Both the position numbers and the translations under genes were made by a program. A DNA stretch of 35,012 bases, from the NCBI RefSeq assembly GCF_002188465.1, contig NZ_NINW01000016.1, forward strand, positions 1 through 35,012. The letters run 5' to 3'. This stretch comes from Pigmentiphaga sp. NML080357 (GTDB lineage: Bacteria; Pseudomonadota; Gammaproteobacteria; Burkholderiales; Burkholderiaceae_B). The notes under the pieces are model-generated. The model was not told the DNA's origin, did not search any database, and worked only from the letters and a program-made list of their open reading frames with translations. Positions within the stretch are counted from its first letter, which is position 1. Each line of letters begins with the position of its first letter. Positions 27,116-35,012 of this stretch are shown here, piece after piece.

Positions 27116-27159
27116 TTGAGGCAGGCCAGCCTCAATTCTGGGCGCCTTGCGGCAAGGCG
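27116..27159. repeat. Two tandem perfect inverted repeats upstream of the YihY-type gene
   Basis: TTGAGGC-AGGCCA-GCCTCAA (27116-27135) and CGCCTTGC-G-GCAAGGCG (27143-27159) lie seven bases apart, 18 to 61 bases upstream of the YihY-type start. Neither has a T tract. They could be operators or 5' leader structures; the rest of this 260-base gap up to the OmpW gene is AT-richer and holds no gene. Confidence 0.5.
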
Positions 27160-27358
27160 TCAGCCCATAAACACATTCCGACGCAACTGTAGATTTTTCT
27201 AACGCGTTGCCAATTCGCTACCGGCGGCGAGTCAATTGTGCACGGCGGCGCGCTTCCTCTTGTCTGCCGGCTGCTTTCGGGAGATCTTTAGCCGTAATCC
27301 GTCGTTCGAACGGATGACCCTACGAGACTGACAATCGACGCACCAAAGGAGGCGGATC

Positions 27359-28102
27359 ATGATGCACCGGATTTTGAAGCACCGGGTTCTGCTTGCCCTG
27401 CTCGGGGCCGCATGCGCAACGGCGGCCCAGGCCCAAAGCGCGGGGTCCCACGTCCTGGGCGTCGGGTGGTTCCATCTCGAGCCGCAGGATTCCAGCAAAC
27501 CGCTGACCATCGTCAGCCCCCGCCCGATCGCCGGGCAGGTGCCCAATACCGGCGCCTCCATCAGCAATGCCGACACCGTGGCGCTGACCTACACGTACTT
27601 CCTCACCGACAACATCGGTGCCGAGCTGGTCATGGGAGTGCCGCCCAAGTTCAAGCTGAAGGGCGAACAGGCGCTTGCACCCGTGGGGCAGCTCGGATCC
27701 GCCCGGCAGTGGAGCCCGGCGCTGGTCGTGAAGTATTTCTTCGGACCGCCCGAGAGCGCCTTCCGGCCGTTCGTCGGTGCCGGCCTGAGCTACATCTGGT
27801 ACTCGGACGTCGATCTCAGCGACAACTTCCAGCGCACGCTCTCGGCACGGTTCACGGGCGGGGCCAATCCGAACCTGAGGACGGAAGCCGACGTGGACAG
27901 CAAATGGGTGCCCGTGCTGAACGTCGGGGCCAGCTACCAGATCAACAAGAACTGGGGCGCGATGCTTTCGGTCTCCTACCTGCCGCTCAAGACCAAGGCC
28001 CACCTGAAGACCCACGGCACGCCGCTGGGCACGGTCGAAAGCGAATCCGAGTTCAAGATCAACCCCATCGTGGGAATGCTGGCGCTGACCTACCGTTTCT
28101 GA
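27359..28102 (+). CDS. ompW: OmpW-family outer membrane protein
   Basis: Encodes 247 residues with a signal peptide (cleavage near AQA-QSAG, about residue 25). It has the OmpW layout: alternating amphipathic strands, VALTYTYFLTDNIGAELVMG, FRPFVGAGLSYIWYSDVDL, NKNWGAMLSVSYLPLKTKA and a terminal aromatic LALTYRF that ends in Phe, as needed for beta-barrel insertion. OmpW proteins are eight-stranded barrels that let small hydrophobic molecules cross the outer membrane, which suits the neighbouring aromatic catabolism. AAAGGAGG lies six bases before the ATG at 27359; the next codon is also ATG. No other gene shares its strand closely upstream. Confidence 0.92.
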   Translation: MMHRILKHRVLLALLGAACATAAQAQSAGSHVLGVGWFHLEPQDSSKPLTIVSPRPIAGQVPNTGASISNADTVALTYTYFLTDNIGAELVMGVPPKFKLKGEQALAPVGQLGSARQWSPALVVKYFFGPPESAFRPFVGAGLSYIWYSDVDLSDNFQRTLSARFTGGANPNLRTEADVDSKWVPVLNVGASYQINKNWGAMLSVSYLPLKTKAHLKTHGTPLGTVESESEFKINPIVGMLALTYRF

Positions 28103-28195
28103 TCGGCGTTGGGGGTATTCCTTAGGTAAAGCGGTGTAGTCAACGGTACGGTTTTTGCTATTCTCACCGGAACGATACTCCCCGGGAGATGGCTG

Positions 28196-30493
28196 ATGCG
28201 CCTGGTGCGCGCTGACGGTACGAGACAGGGCGCAAACCGCGCATGCAGCTGGGCAGCACGCCTCTTCTTGGCGATCGGCATGGCCGTCGCCGCGGGCTGC
28301 TCGCCCGGCAACCCCGATTCGCACACGCCGCTCAACAGCCCGTACGCCGCCGGGGCCGAGCGCCAGAACGTCATGTATACGGCGTTTACCCAGCGTTCGC
28401 CCAAATACCTGGATCCGGCCAGCTCCTATTCCGTCGACGAGACGCCGTACACCTACCAGATCTACGAGCCGCTCTACGGCTACCACTACCTGAAGCGTCC
28501 CTATCAGCTCGTGCCGCGCTCGGCGACCCGGGTCGTCGAGCCGGTCTACCTGGACGAGGCAGGCAAGGTGCTGCCCGCCGACGTGCCGGGCGAGCAGGTG
28601 GCGCAGAGCGTGTACGACATTCCCATCAAGCCGGGCATCATGTTCCAGCCTCATCCGGCCTTTGCGGTCGACGAGGCCGGGCGCGACCTGTATCGCCATC
28701 TCAAGCCCGAGGACCTCGAGGGCAAGTACGCCATCCCGGATTTTCCCCGTACCGGCACGCGCGAACTCACCGCCGAGGACTACGTCTACGGCATCCGGCG
28801 CCTGGCCACCACGCGGGTGGTATCGCCCATCTACGCCCACATGACCGACTACATCGTCGGCTTCAAGGAATACGGCGACCGCATTCGCGCCGCCGATGCC
28901 GAACTGCGCAAGGGCCTGGATCCCACCACGCGCGACCTGCCCTGGCTGGATTTCCGCAAATACGCCTTCGAAGGCGTCGAGGCGCTGGACAAGCATACGC
29001 TGCGGATACGGATCAAGGGCAAGTACCCCCAGTTCAAGTATTGGCTGGCCATGACCTTTTTTTCGCCCATCCCCTGGGAGGCCGACCAGTTCTACAGCCA
29101 GCCGGGCATGGCGGCGCGCAATCTGACCCTGAACTACTGGCCGGTGGGAACCGGCCCGTACATGCTGACGGAATACCGGGAGAACCGCCGCCACGTGCTG
29201 ACCCGCAACCCGAACTTCCATGGCGAGCCCTATCCCTGCGAAGGGTCCGACGAGGACCGCGCCGCCGGACTGCTGGCGGACTGCGGCAAGCCCACGCCCT
29301 TCATCGACCGGATCGTATTCAACATCGAAAAGGAAAGCGTGCCGCTGCAAGGCAAGTTCCTGCAGGGCTACTACGACGTGCCGCAGGCCGAGCGCGGCGA
29401 GTACGGCGTGGCCTACCTGGTGGCCGCCGGCGATTCCAAGGAAAAGGCGGCGCTGTATGCCGAGCGTGGGCTGAAGCTGCCCACCACCGTGGAGACGCAG
29501 AACTGGTACATGGGTTTCAATTGGCTGGATCCGGTGGTCGGCAAGGGCGACACGCCGGAACAGCAGGAGCGCAACCGCAAGCTGCGCCAGGCCATCAGCA
29601 TCGCGGTCGACTGGGAAGAATACGTCACCATTTTCGAGAACAGCCAGGCGCAGGTGGCGCACGGGCCGCTGCCCCCGGGCCTGCTCGGCTACCGGGACCC
29701 GCCCGCGGGCGCCAATCCGGTGGTCTACGACATCCAGGGCGACAAGGTGACGCGCAAGCCCCTGGAGGCCGCCAAGCGCCTGCTGGCCGAGGCGGGCTAT
29801 CCCGACGGACGCAACGCCCAGACAGGCCAGCCGCTGGTGCTGAACTACGACGCCATGGGCGGCGTCTCGCCCAGCGCCCGCTCGCAATTCGACTGGCTGC
29901 AGCGGCAATTCGGCAAGCTCGGCATCCAGCTCGAGATCCGCTCCACCGACTACAACCGCTTCCAGGACAAGATGCGGCGCGGCGTGGCGCAGATCTTCCT
30001 GTGGGGCTGGAACGCCGATTATCCCGATGCGGAGAACTTCCTCTTCCTCCTGTACGGCCCCAACGGCAAGGCGAAGGAGGGCGGGGAAAACGCCTCCAAC
30101 TACGTCAACCCCGAATTCGACAAGCTCTTCGAGCGCATGAAATACCTCGACGACGGGCCCGAGAAGGAAGCCGTGATCGCCCGCATGGTTGCCATCGTGC
30201 AGAACGATGCCGCCTGGATGTTCGGCTATTTCCCCAAATCCGGCGGCGCCTACCACCAGTGGGTCGGCAACGGCAAGCCGACCCAGATGATACGTAACAA
30301 CCTCCAGTACCTGAAGATCGATCCTGCCCTGCGCGCGAGCAAGATCGCCGAATGGAACCGTCCGGTGTGGTGGCCCGTGGCGCTGGCGGCGGCGCTGCTG
30401 GTGCTGCTGGCGCTGCCCGCCTGGCGCATGGTCCGCCGGCGCGACCGCGCCGTCGCCGTTCACGCCGACCGCCCTGCGAGGGACGCAGCATGA
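28196..30493 (+). CDS. Peptide-type ABC transporter substrate-binding lipoprotein with C-terminal membrane tail
   Basis: Encodes 765 residues, long for a family 5 solute-binding protein (usually about 500-600). The N-terminus ends in a lipobox-like VAAGC (C35), so it should be lipid-anchored. Family features include YLDPASSYSVDETPYTYQIY, PVGTGPYMLTEYRENRRHVL, a central NRKLRQAISIAVDWEEY and LWGWNADYPDAENF. Unusually, a hydrophobic segment WWPVALAAALLVLLALPAW follows the binding domain near residue 722, then an Arg-rich tail, which predicts a second membrane anchor. Its stop overlaps the first permease start (ATGA). GGGAG lies eight bases before the ATG. Substrate is probably an oligopeptide or similar; none can be assigned. 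Confidence 0.9.
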   Translation: MRLVRADGTRQGANRACSWAARLFLAIGMAVAAGCSPGNPDSHTPLNSPYAAGAERQNVMYTAFTQRSPKYLDPASSYSVDETPYTYQIYEPLYGYHYLKRPYQLVPRSATRVVEPVYLDEAGKVLPADVPGEQVAQSVYDIPIKPGIMFQPHPAFAVDEAGRDLYRHLKPEDLEGKYAIPDFPRTGTRELTAEDYVYGIRRLATTRVVSPIYAHMTDYIVGFKEYGDRIRAADAELRKGLDPTTRDLPWLDFRKYAFEGVEALDKHTLRIRIKGKYPQFKYWLAMTFFSPIPWEADQFYSQPGMAARNLTLNYWPVGTGPYMLTEYRENRRHVLTRNPNFHGEPYPCEGSDEDRAAGLLADCGKPTPFIDRIVFNIEKESVPLQGKFLQGYYDVPQAERGEYGVAYLVAAGDSKEKAALYAERGLKLPTTVETQNWYMGFNWLDPVVGKGDTPEQQERNRKLRQAISIAVDWEEYVTIFENSQAQVAHGPLPPGLLGYRDPPAGANPVVYDIQGDKVTRKPLEAAKRLLAEAGYPDGRNAQTGQPLVLNYDAMGGVSPSARSQFDWLQRQFGKLGIQLEIRSTDYNRFQDKMRRGVAQIFLWGWNADYPDAENFLFLLYGPNGKAKEGGENASNYVNPEFDKLFERMKYLDDGPEKEAVIARMVAIVQNDAAWMFGYFPKSGGAYHQWVGNGKPTQMIRNNLQYLKIDPALRASKIAEWNRPVWWPVALAAALLVLLALPAWRMVRRRDRAVAVHADRPARDAA

Positions 30494-31467
30494 CCGCTTA
30501 TATCGTGCGCCGGATCCTCTACGGGATCTTGATCCTGATCGGCGTCAACCTGTTCACCTTCATGTTGTTCTTTACGGTCAACACGCCGGACGACATGGCG
30601 CGCCTGGCCATAGGCGGGCGTCGGGTGAGCACCGACGCCATCGAGAAATGGAAGGTCGAGCGCGGCTACGACAAGCCGCTGCTGGTCAACGCCCAGGCGC
30701 AGGGCCTGCAGCGCTATACCGATACCATCTTCTTTGAGCGGTCCGTGCGCCTGTTCGTGTTCGACTTCGGCGCGTCGGACGCCGGCCGCGACATCGGCTA
30801 CGAGATCCGGCAGCGGGTGGGACCCAGCCTGGCGCTGGCGGTGCCGACATTCCTGCTGGGACTCTTCGCCAGCGTGGCCTTCGCGCTGCTGCTGGTGTTC
30901 TTCCGGGGCACCTACCTGGACTTCTGGGGCGTGGTGTTGTGCGTCGCCATGCTATCCATCTCGGCGCTGTTCTACATCATCGCCGGACAATATCTTTTCT
31001 CCAAGACGCTGCGCCTGGTGCCGCTGTCGGGTTTCGCCGGCGGGCTGGACGCCATCCGCTTCCTGCTGCTGCCCGTGGTGGTGGCCATCATCGCCAAGCT
31101 GGGGCCGGAGGCGCGTTTCTACCGAGCCCTGTTCCTGGAGGAAATCGGCAAGGACTACGTCCGTACCGCGCGCTCCAAGGGCTTGTCCGAACGACTGGTG
31201 CTGTTCCGCCACGTGCTGCGCAACGCCATGCTGCCCATCCTGACCAGCACCATCTCGGCCATTCCGCTGCTGTTCATGGGCAGCCTGATCGCCGAATCGT
31301 TCTTCGGCATACCGGGGCTGGGCAGCTACACGATGGATGCCATCAACGCCCAGGACTTCGCCATCGTGCGGGCCATGGTGTTCATCGGATCGGTGCTCTA
31401 CATCATCGGCCTGATCCTGGCCGACATTTCCTACACGATCGCGGATCCGCGCGTGCGTTTCGAGTAA
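30490..31467 (+). CDS. ABC transporter permease, DppB/OppB type
   Basis: Encodes 325 residues with about six membrane helices. It begins MTAYIVRRILYGILILIGVN, the usual DppB/OppB start. The cytoplasmic coupling loop is DYVRTARSKGLSERLVLFRH, followed by SLIAESFFGIPGLGSYTMDA, both family signatures. It overlaps the binding-protein stop by four bases and ends four bases before the second permease. It would form half of the inner-membrane channel of this importer. Length is normal. Confidence 0.93.
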   Translation: MTAYIVRRILYGILILIGVNLFTFMLFFTVNTPDDMARLAIGGRRVSTDAIEKWKVERGYDKPLLVNAQAQGLQRYTDTIFFERSVRLFVFDFGASDAGRDIGYEIRQRVGPSLALAVPTFLLGLFASVAFALLLVFFRGTYLDFWGVVLCVAMLSISALFYIIAGQYLFSKTLRLVPLSGFAGGLDAIRFLLLPVVVAIIAKLGPEARFYRALFLEEIGKDYVRTARSKGLSERLVLFRHVLRNAMLPILTSTISAIPLLFMGSLIAESFFGIPGLGSYTMDAINAQDFAIVRAMVFIGSVLYIIGLILADISYTIADPRVRFE

Positions 31468-31471
31468 GAAC

Positions 31472-32935
31472 ATGCCCAAGATCGTCTTTCTCTGGACCGA
31501 TGTCGCGCTGTTCCTGCTGTTGCTGGGGGTCGCCGTCTACGCCTGGCACGCCCGCCGCACGCCCAACCTGCGCGCCACGTGGGCGAGGGTGGCGCGGGAT
31601 ACGCCCGCGATGTGCGCCGCGGTGGTGCTGGGCGCGTTCGTGCTCATCGGCGTGCTCGATTCCATGCACTACCGGCCCCTGCTCGAATCGGTGGAAGTCA
31701 ATGGCGGCAAGGGCGCCAGGGCCTATTCGCCCGTGACGCGATCGGTGCTCGACGCCTTGCTGGAAAAACCCATGGCCGGCCGCGAGAAGACCTACTCGGC
31801 GCCGCTGGCGGTACGCCAGTTCACCAAGGAGTCCATGCTGGTCGACGGCAAGCCGGTACGCGACTACCCGCGCCTGCGCCACGGGGGCGCCCATCTGTCC
31901 GACCCGGACACCCAATGGCTCGGGGACGTGCTCCGGCGCACGGCGGCGGGGGTGGTGGCCGGCGGGCTGCTGGCAGGCCTGGCGGCGCTGGTCGTGGCGG
32001 CCGCCATCGCGCATCGCAGCGGCGCGTCGCTGCCCTCGACCTGGCAGGACATCGTCCAGCGCCGCACGAAGGTGCCGCTCGCGCCCATGCTGCTGACTTT
32101 CGGCCTGATTGCGATCCTGGGCGGCGCGGCGGTGTCGCTGTCCACCGGCTATCACGTCCTGGGCACGGACAGCACCGGCAACGACGTGCTGGTGCAGACG
32201 ATCAAGAGCTTCCGCACCGCGCTGGTCATCGGCAGCGTCACCACGCTGGCGACCCTGCCGCTGGCACTGTCCCTGGGCATCATGGCGGGCTACTTCAAGG
32301 GCTGGGTCGACGACATCATCCAGTACGTCTACACCACGCTGACCTCCATTCCCGGCGTCCTGCTGATCGCCGCCTGCGTGCTCATGGTGCAGGTCTTCAT
32401 CGACAACAACCCGGACCTGTTCGAGACCGGCGCCGAGCGCGCCGACCTGAGGCTGTTCCTGTTGTGCATCATCCTCGGCGTGACCGGCTGGGCCGGACTG
32501 TGCCGGCTGCTGCGGGCGGAGACGCTCAAGCTGCGCGAGCTCGACTACGTGCTGGCCGCCCGGGCCTTCGGAGCTTCGCCGATGCGCATCATGACGCGCC
32601 ACCTGCTGCCCAACGTCATGCACATCGTGCTGATCACGGTGGTGCTGGATTTCTCGACCCTCGTGCTCTACGAAGCCGTGCTGTCCTACCTCGGCGTGGG
32701 CGTCGATCCCTCCATGAACTCGTTCGGCACCATGATCAACCTCGCGCGCCTGGAAATGTCGCGCGATCCGATGATCTGGTGGAGCCTGCTGTCGGCCTTC
32801 GTCTTCATGCTGGCCCTCGTGCTGTCCGCCAACCTGTTCGCCGACGCGGTGCGCGAGGCCTTCGATCCGCGCGCCAGGGCCTACCGTCCGGCATGGGCCA
32901 GGGCCCGTTCGGCAAAGATGCTGGAGGACCGTTGA
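31472..32935 (+). CDS. ABC transporter permease, DppC/OppC type, with long N-terminal extension
   Basis: Encodes 487 residues, against about 300 for usual DppC/OppC proteins. The standard permease core begins near residue 200 (ILGGAAVSLSTGYHVLGTDS), with the coupling loop DYVLAARAFGASPMRIMTRH and VLSYLGVGVDPSMNSFGTMI. The first 200 residues carry an extra membrane segment at the start (DVALFLLLLGVAVYAW), another near 47-62 (MCAAVVLGAFVLIGVL) and a loop of about 90 residues, then another at about 163-180. This resembles the enlarged second permeases that accompany YejB/E-type systems, with a periplasmic insert. The stop shares one base with the ATPase start. Confidence 0.92.
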   Translation: MPKIVFLWTDVALFLLLLGVAVYAWHARRTPNLRATWARVARDTPAMCAAVVLGAFVLIGVLDSMHYRPLLESVEVNGGKGARAYSPVTRSVLDALLEKPMAGREKTYSAPLAVRQFTKESMLVDGKPVRDYPRLRHGGAHLSDPDTQWLGDVLRRTAAGVVAGGLLAGLAALVVAAAIAHRSGASLPSTWQDIVQRRTKVPLAPMLLTFGLIAILGGAAVSLSTGYHVLGTDSTGNDVLVQTIKSFRTALVIGSVTTLATLPLALSLGIMAGYFKGWVDDIIQYVYTTLTSIPGVLLIAACVLMVQVFIDNNPDLFETGAERADLRLFLLCIILGVTGWAGLCRLLRAETLKLRELDYVLAARAFGASPMRIMTRHLLPNVMHIVLITVVLDFSTLVLYEAVLSYLGVGVDPSMNSFGTMINLARLEMSRDPMIWWSLLSAFVFMLALVLSANLFADAVREAFDPRARAYRPAWARARSAKMLEDR

Positions 32936-34842
32936 TGAGCGCTTCCGCCCGGGACACCGCCATGCTGGACGTGCGCCGGCTCGACGTGATGCTCGACAGC
33001 GATCATGGGATCGTGCATGCCGTGGATGCGCTCAGCCTTGCCATTGCGCGCGGCGAAACCTTCGCGCTGGTGGGCGAGTCCGGCTGCGGCAAGAGCATGA
33101 CCGCGCTGGCCCTGCTGCGCCTGTTGCCCGACGCCGGACGCATCGAGCGGGGCCAGACGCTGCTGGAGGGCGTGGATCTGAACCGCCTGCCCGAGCGCGA
33201 GATGCGCACCGTGCGCGGCCGCAAGATCAGCATCATCTTCCAGGAACCCGCCACCAGCCTAAACCCCGTGATGCGGATCGGCGCCCAGATCGTCGAGACC
33301 ATCGTCACCCACACCGCGCTGCGCGGCGCCGCCGCCAAGGCCAAGGCGGTCGAATGGCTGCGGCGGGTCGGCATCCCGGATCCCGAGCGGCGCGTCGACG
33401 ACTATCCTTTCCAGCTTTCCGGCGGGCAGAAGCAGCGCGTGATGATCGCCATCGCGCTGGCGGCGGAGCCCGAACTGCTGATCGCCGACGAACCCACCAC
33501 GGCGCTGGACGTCACCATCCAGGCGCAGATCCTGGAATTGCTGCGCAGCCTGCAGGCGCAGTTGGGCATGGCCATGATGCTCATCACGCACGACCTGGGC
33601 ATCGTGCGCAGCATGGCGCACCACGTGGCGCTGATGTACGCCGGGCAGATCGTGGAAACCGCGCCTGCCGAAGCGTTTTTCCTGCGCCCGCGCCATCCCT
33701 ACGCGCGACTGCTGTTCAGCGCGCTGCCGAGCATGGCGCGGCGGGGCATGCACCTGGCCGCCATCCCCGGCACGGTGCCCGCGCTCAACCAGGCCTTCGG
33801 CGGCTGCCGCTTCGCGCAGCGCTGCCCGGCGCATGCGGCCGAATGCGATGCCGCGCCGCCGCCGCTGGTCGAAGACGGTCCGGGGCACGCCGTGCGCTGC
33901 GTGCGCCTGGCCGAGATCGACGCGGCGCAGGCGGCGGGCGAGGCGGTGGAATTGCCTGCTGTACAGGTGCTGGAAGAAGCGCCGGCCGCCGTGCTCGCGC
34001 CGGCGGCCGGCGCATCGGCGTCCATGGCCGGAACAGGATTGCTGCGAGTCTCCGATCTCAAGGTCCACTTTCCCATACGCAAGGGCCTGCTGCGGCGTAC
34101 GATCGGCTGGGTAAAGGCGGTCGACGGCGTCAGCCTGTCGCTGGATGCTGGCAAGACGCTCGCCCTGGTGGGCGAATCGGGATGCGGCAAGACCACCACC
34201 GGCAAGGCGCTGCTGCGATTGCTGGACGGCATGGCAACCATTACCGGCCAGGCCAGCCTCCAGGGGCGCGACCTCCTGCGGGCCGGCCGCGGGCAGCTCA
34301 AGAGCCTGCGGCGCGACATCCAGATCATCTTCCAGGACCCCTACGCATCGCTTAATCCGCGCATGCGCGTGGGCGAGATCCTGGACGAGGGACTGTCGTC
34401 GCTGCGTCCCGACCTGGATGCCGCCAGCCGCCAGGCCGCCCTGCTGCGCCTGCTCGACCAGGTCGGCCTGCGCGCCGATGCGCGCGACCGCTATCCGCAC
34501 GAATTCTCGGGCGGCCAGCGGCAGCGCATCGCCATTGCCCGCGCCCTGGCGGTCGAGCCCAAGCTCATGGTCTGCGACGAACCCACCTCGGCGCTCGACG
34601 TCTCGGTGCAGGCGCAGATCCTCAACCTGCTGCATGCCCTGCAGCGGGACATGGGCATCGCCTACCTGTTCATCACTCACAATTTCGGCGTGGTGGAATA
34701 CCTGGCCGACGACATCGCGGTCATGCAGGCTGGGCGTATCATCGAAATGGGGCCTGCCGAGCGCGTCCTGACGCGGCCGGAGCATGCCTATACCCGCCAG
34801 CTGCTCGAGGCCGTGCCGCGTTTCGACGTCGAGGCGGCCTAG
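32935..34842 (+). CDS. Fused two-domain ABC transporter ATPase (YejF/GsiA-like)
   Basis: Encodes 635 residues comprising two complete nucleotide-binding domains. Domain 1 has Walker A GESGCGKS (47-54), signature LSGGQKQ (161-167) and Walker [10 protein letters not shown] (D185, E186). The oligopeptide-type C-terminal cysteine segment [14 protein letters not shown] lies near 288-301, followed by an Ala-rich linker. Domain 2 has GESGCGKT (413-420), FSGGQRQ (524-530) and CDEPTSALD (D548, E549). Both sites look competent. Fused DppDF-type ATPases occur in the YejABEF and GsiA families. TGATG overlap with the second permease shows a tight operon. It should energise peptide-type uptake. Confidence 0.94.
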   Translation: MSASARDTAMLDVRRLDVMLDSDHGIVHAVDALSLAIARGETFALVGESGCGKSMTALALLRLLPDAGRIERGQTLLEGVDLNRLPEREMRTVRGRKISIIFQEPATSLNPVMRIGAQIVETIVTHTALRGAAAKAKAVEWLRRVGIPDPERRVDDYPFQLSGGQKQRVMIAIALAAEPELLIADEPTTALDVTIQAQILELLRSLQAQLGMAMMLITHDLGIVRSMAHHVALMYAGQIVETAPAEAFFLRPRHPYARLLFSALPSMARRGMHLAAIPGTVPALNQAFGGCRFAQRCPAHAAECDAAPPPLVEDGPGHAVRCVRLAEIDAAQAAGEAVELPAVQVLEEAPAAVLAPAAGASASMAGTGLLRVSDLKVHFPIRKGLLRRTIGWVKAVDGVSLSLDAGKTLALVGESGCGKTTTGKALLRLLDGMATITGQASLQGRDLLRAGRGQLKSLRRDIQIIFQDPYASLNPRMRVGEILDEGLSSLRPDLDAASRQAALLRLLDQVGLRADARDRYPHEFSGGQRQRIAIARALAVEPKLMVCDEPTSALDVSVQAQILNLLHALQRDMGIAYLFITHNFGVVEYLADDIAVMQAGRIIEMGPAERVLTRPEHAYTRQLLEAVPRFDVEAA

Positions 34843-34853
34843 GGCGCGGTCCG

Positions 34854-34878
34854 GGCCGGCGGCTTGCACCGCCTGGCC
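34854..34878 (+). terminator. Hairpin after the ABC transporter operon
   Basis: GGCCGGCGG (34854-34862) pairs with CCGCC-T-GGCC (34869-34878) around a six-base loop, nine pairs with one bulged T. No T tract follows, so it is either a weak or factor-assisted terminator. Confidence 0.4.
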
Positions 34879-34888
34879 GGCCTTGCTA

Positions 34889-35012
34889 GGGCGTGTTCAC
34901 ACTAAATGAATTTGCTCGTATACTTCGGGTATGGAAATCACCGAAGCCCAATATCAGCAGATCGAGCACTGTTTGCCGCGACAGCGCGGCAACGTCAGCC
35001 TGACGAATCTGC
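34889..35012 (+). mobile_element. Left end of an IS5-family-like insertion sequence (cut by window edge)
   Basis: GGGCGTGTTCACACTAAATG, beginning near 34889, looks like a terminal inverted repeat, and a transposase-like start follows 42 bases later. The preceding CTAG (34886-34889) is a possible target. The right end and its matching repeat are outside the window, so the boundaries and the exact IS name are not established. Confidence 0.65.
34931..35012 (+). CDS. N-terminus of an IS5-family-like transposase (partial)
   Basis: Twenty-seven codons are visible, starting MEITEAQYQQIEHCLPRQRG and continuing NVSLTNL before the window ends. As I recall, this opening is typical of IS5-family (DDE) transposases common in Bordetella and other Burkholderiales, whose N-terminal part contacts the terminal repeat. 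The catalytic DDE residues lie beyond the window, so integrity cannot be judged. Confidence 0.65.
   Translation, partial: MEITEAQYQQIEHCLPRQRGNVSLTNL

Noticed and set aside
28103-28195. Promoter before the ABC importer operon
   Set aside because: TAGTCA and TATTCT at 16-base spacing are too far from consensus to report; the gap shows nothing else convincing.
27320-30463. Very long minus-strand open frame (over 1000 codons)
   Set aside because: It lies opposite the OmpW and binding-protein genes, whose proteins are clearly recognisable. The antisense translation is a low-information His/Arg/Gly-rich shadow typical of high-GC codon bias.

Overview
The window looks like chromosomal DNA from a high-GC betaproteobacterium, most likely of the Alcaligenaceae (Bordetella/Achromobacter type). 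This is an inference from the uniformly high GC, a tripartite-tricarboxylate 'Bug' binding protein, a Tad-locus tail followed by a sigma-54 activator and a DUF2968 protein, a CTGT-N8-ACAG-type SOS box, and many small catabolic operons with IclR and MarR regulators. No 16S rRNA or housekeeping marker is present to fix the genus.

Layout. (1) 1-4613: the end of a tight-adherence (Tad/Flp) pilus locus, with a partial DUF3613-like gene, a TadG-like protein, a sigma-54-dependent activator with a degenerate receiver domain, and an exported DUF2968 coiled-coil protein. (2) 4614-5194: a gene-poor stretch with a probable LysR remnant, then tRNA-Arg(ACG) on the minus strand with its own promoter and a very strong intrinsic terminator. 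(3) 5220-8166: an APH(6)-type small-molecule kinase, divergent from a pair of overlapping multi-heme c-type cytochrome genes (two plus three haems). (4) 8206-15887: a seven-gene minus-strand catabolic operon encoding a Rieske oxygenase, Bug binding protein, HpcH/HpaI aldolase, thiamine-diphosphate E1 alpha and beta, quinone-oxidoreductase-like protein and NTF2-like protein. A divergent IclR regulator faces it across an interval holding a perfect palindrome. (5) 15875-18934: a DUF72 gene and a UvrD/Rep-type helicase diverge around a near-consensus LexA box. (6) 18957-25538: an aryl-CoA operon with a flavin monooxygenase/old-yellow-enzyme fusion of the 2-aminobenzoyl-CoA type, an SDR, a MarR regulator, a crotonase, an acyl-CoA dehydrogenase and a Rid protein. 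A promoter with an overlapping palindrome lies upstream, and two copies of an intergenic repeat lie inside. (7) 25620-28102: two small unknown proteins, a YihY-type membrane protein and an OmpW-type porin. (8) 28196-34842: a four-gene peptide-type ABC importer. (9) 34889-35012: the left end of an IS5-family-like element cut by the window edge.

The two catabolic operons are the most informative part. The aryl-CoA operon has the logic of aerobic 2-aminobenzoate breakdown: epoxidising/hydroxylating and reducing the CoA thioester, then beta-oxidation-like steps. It has no CoA ligase or thiolase in view, its crotonase lacks both classical hydratase glutamates, and its Rid protein lacks the usual arginine. 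The Rieske operon combines oxygenation, retro-aldol cleavage and a thiamine-diphosphate E1 without E2, E3 or a Rieske reductase in view, so the pathway it serves is unclear. All functional calls come from reading motifs by eye; no database search was run.
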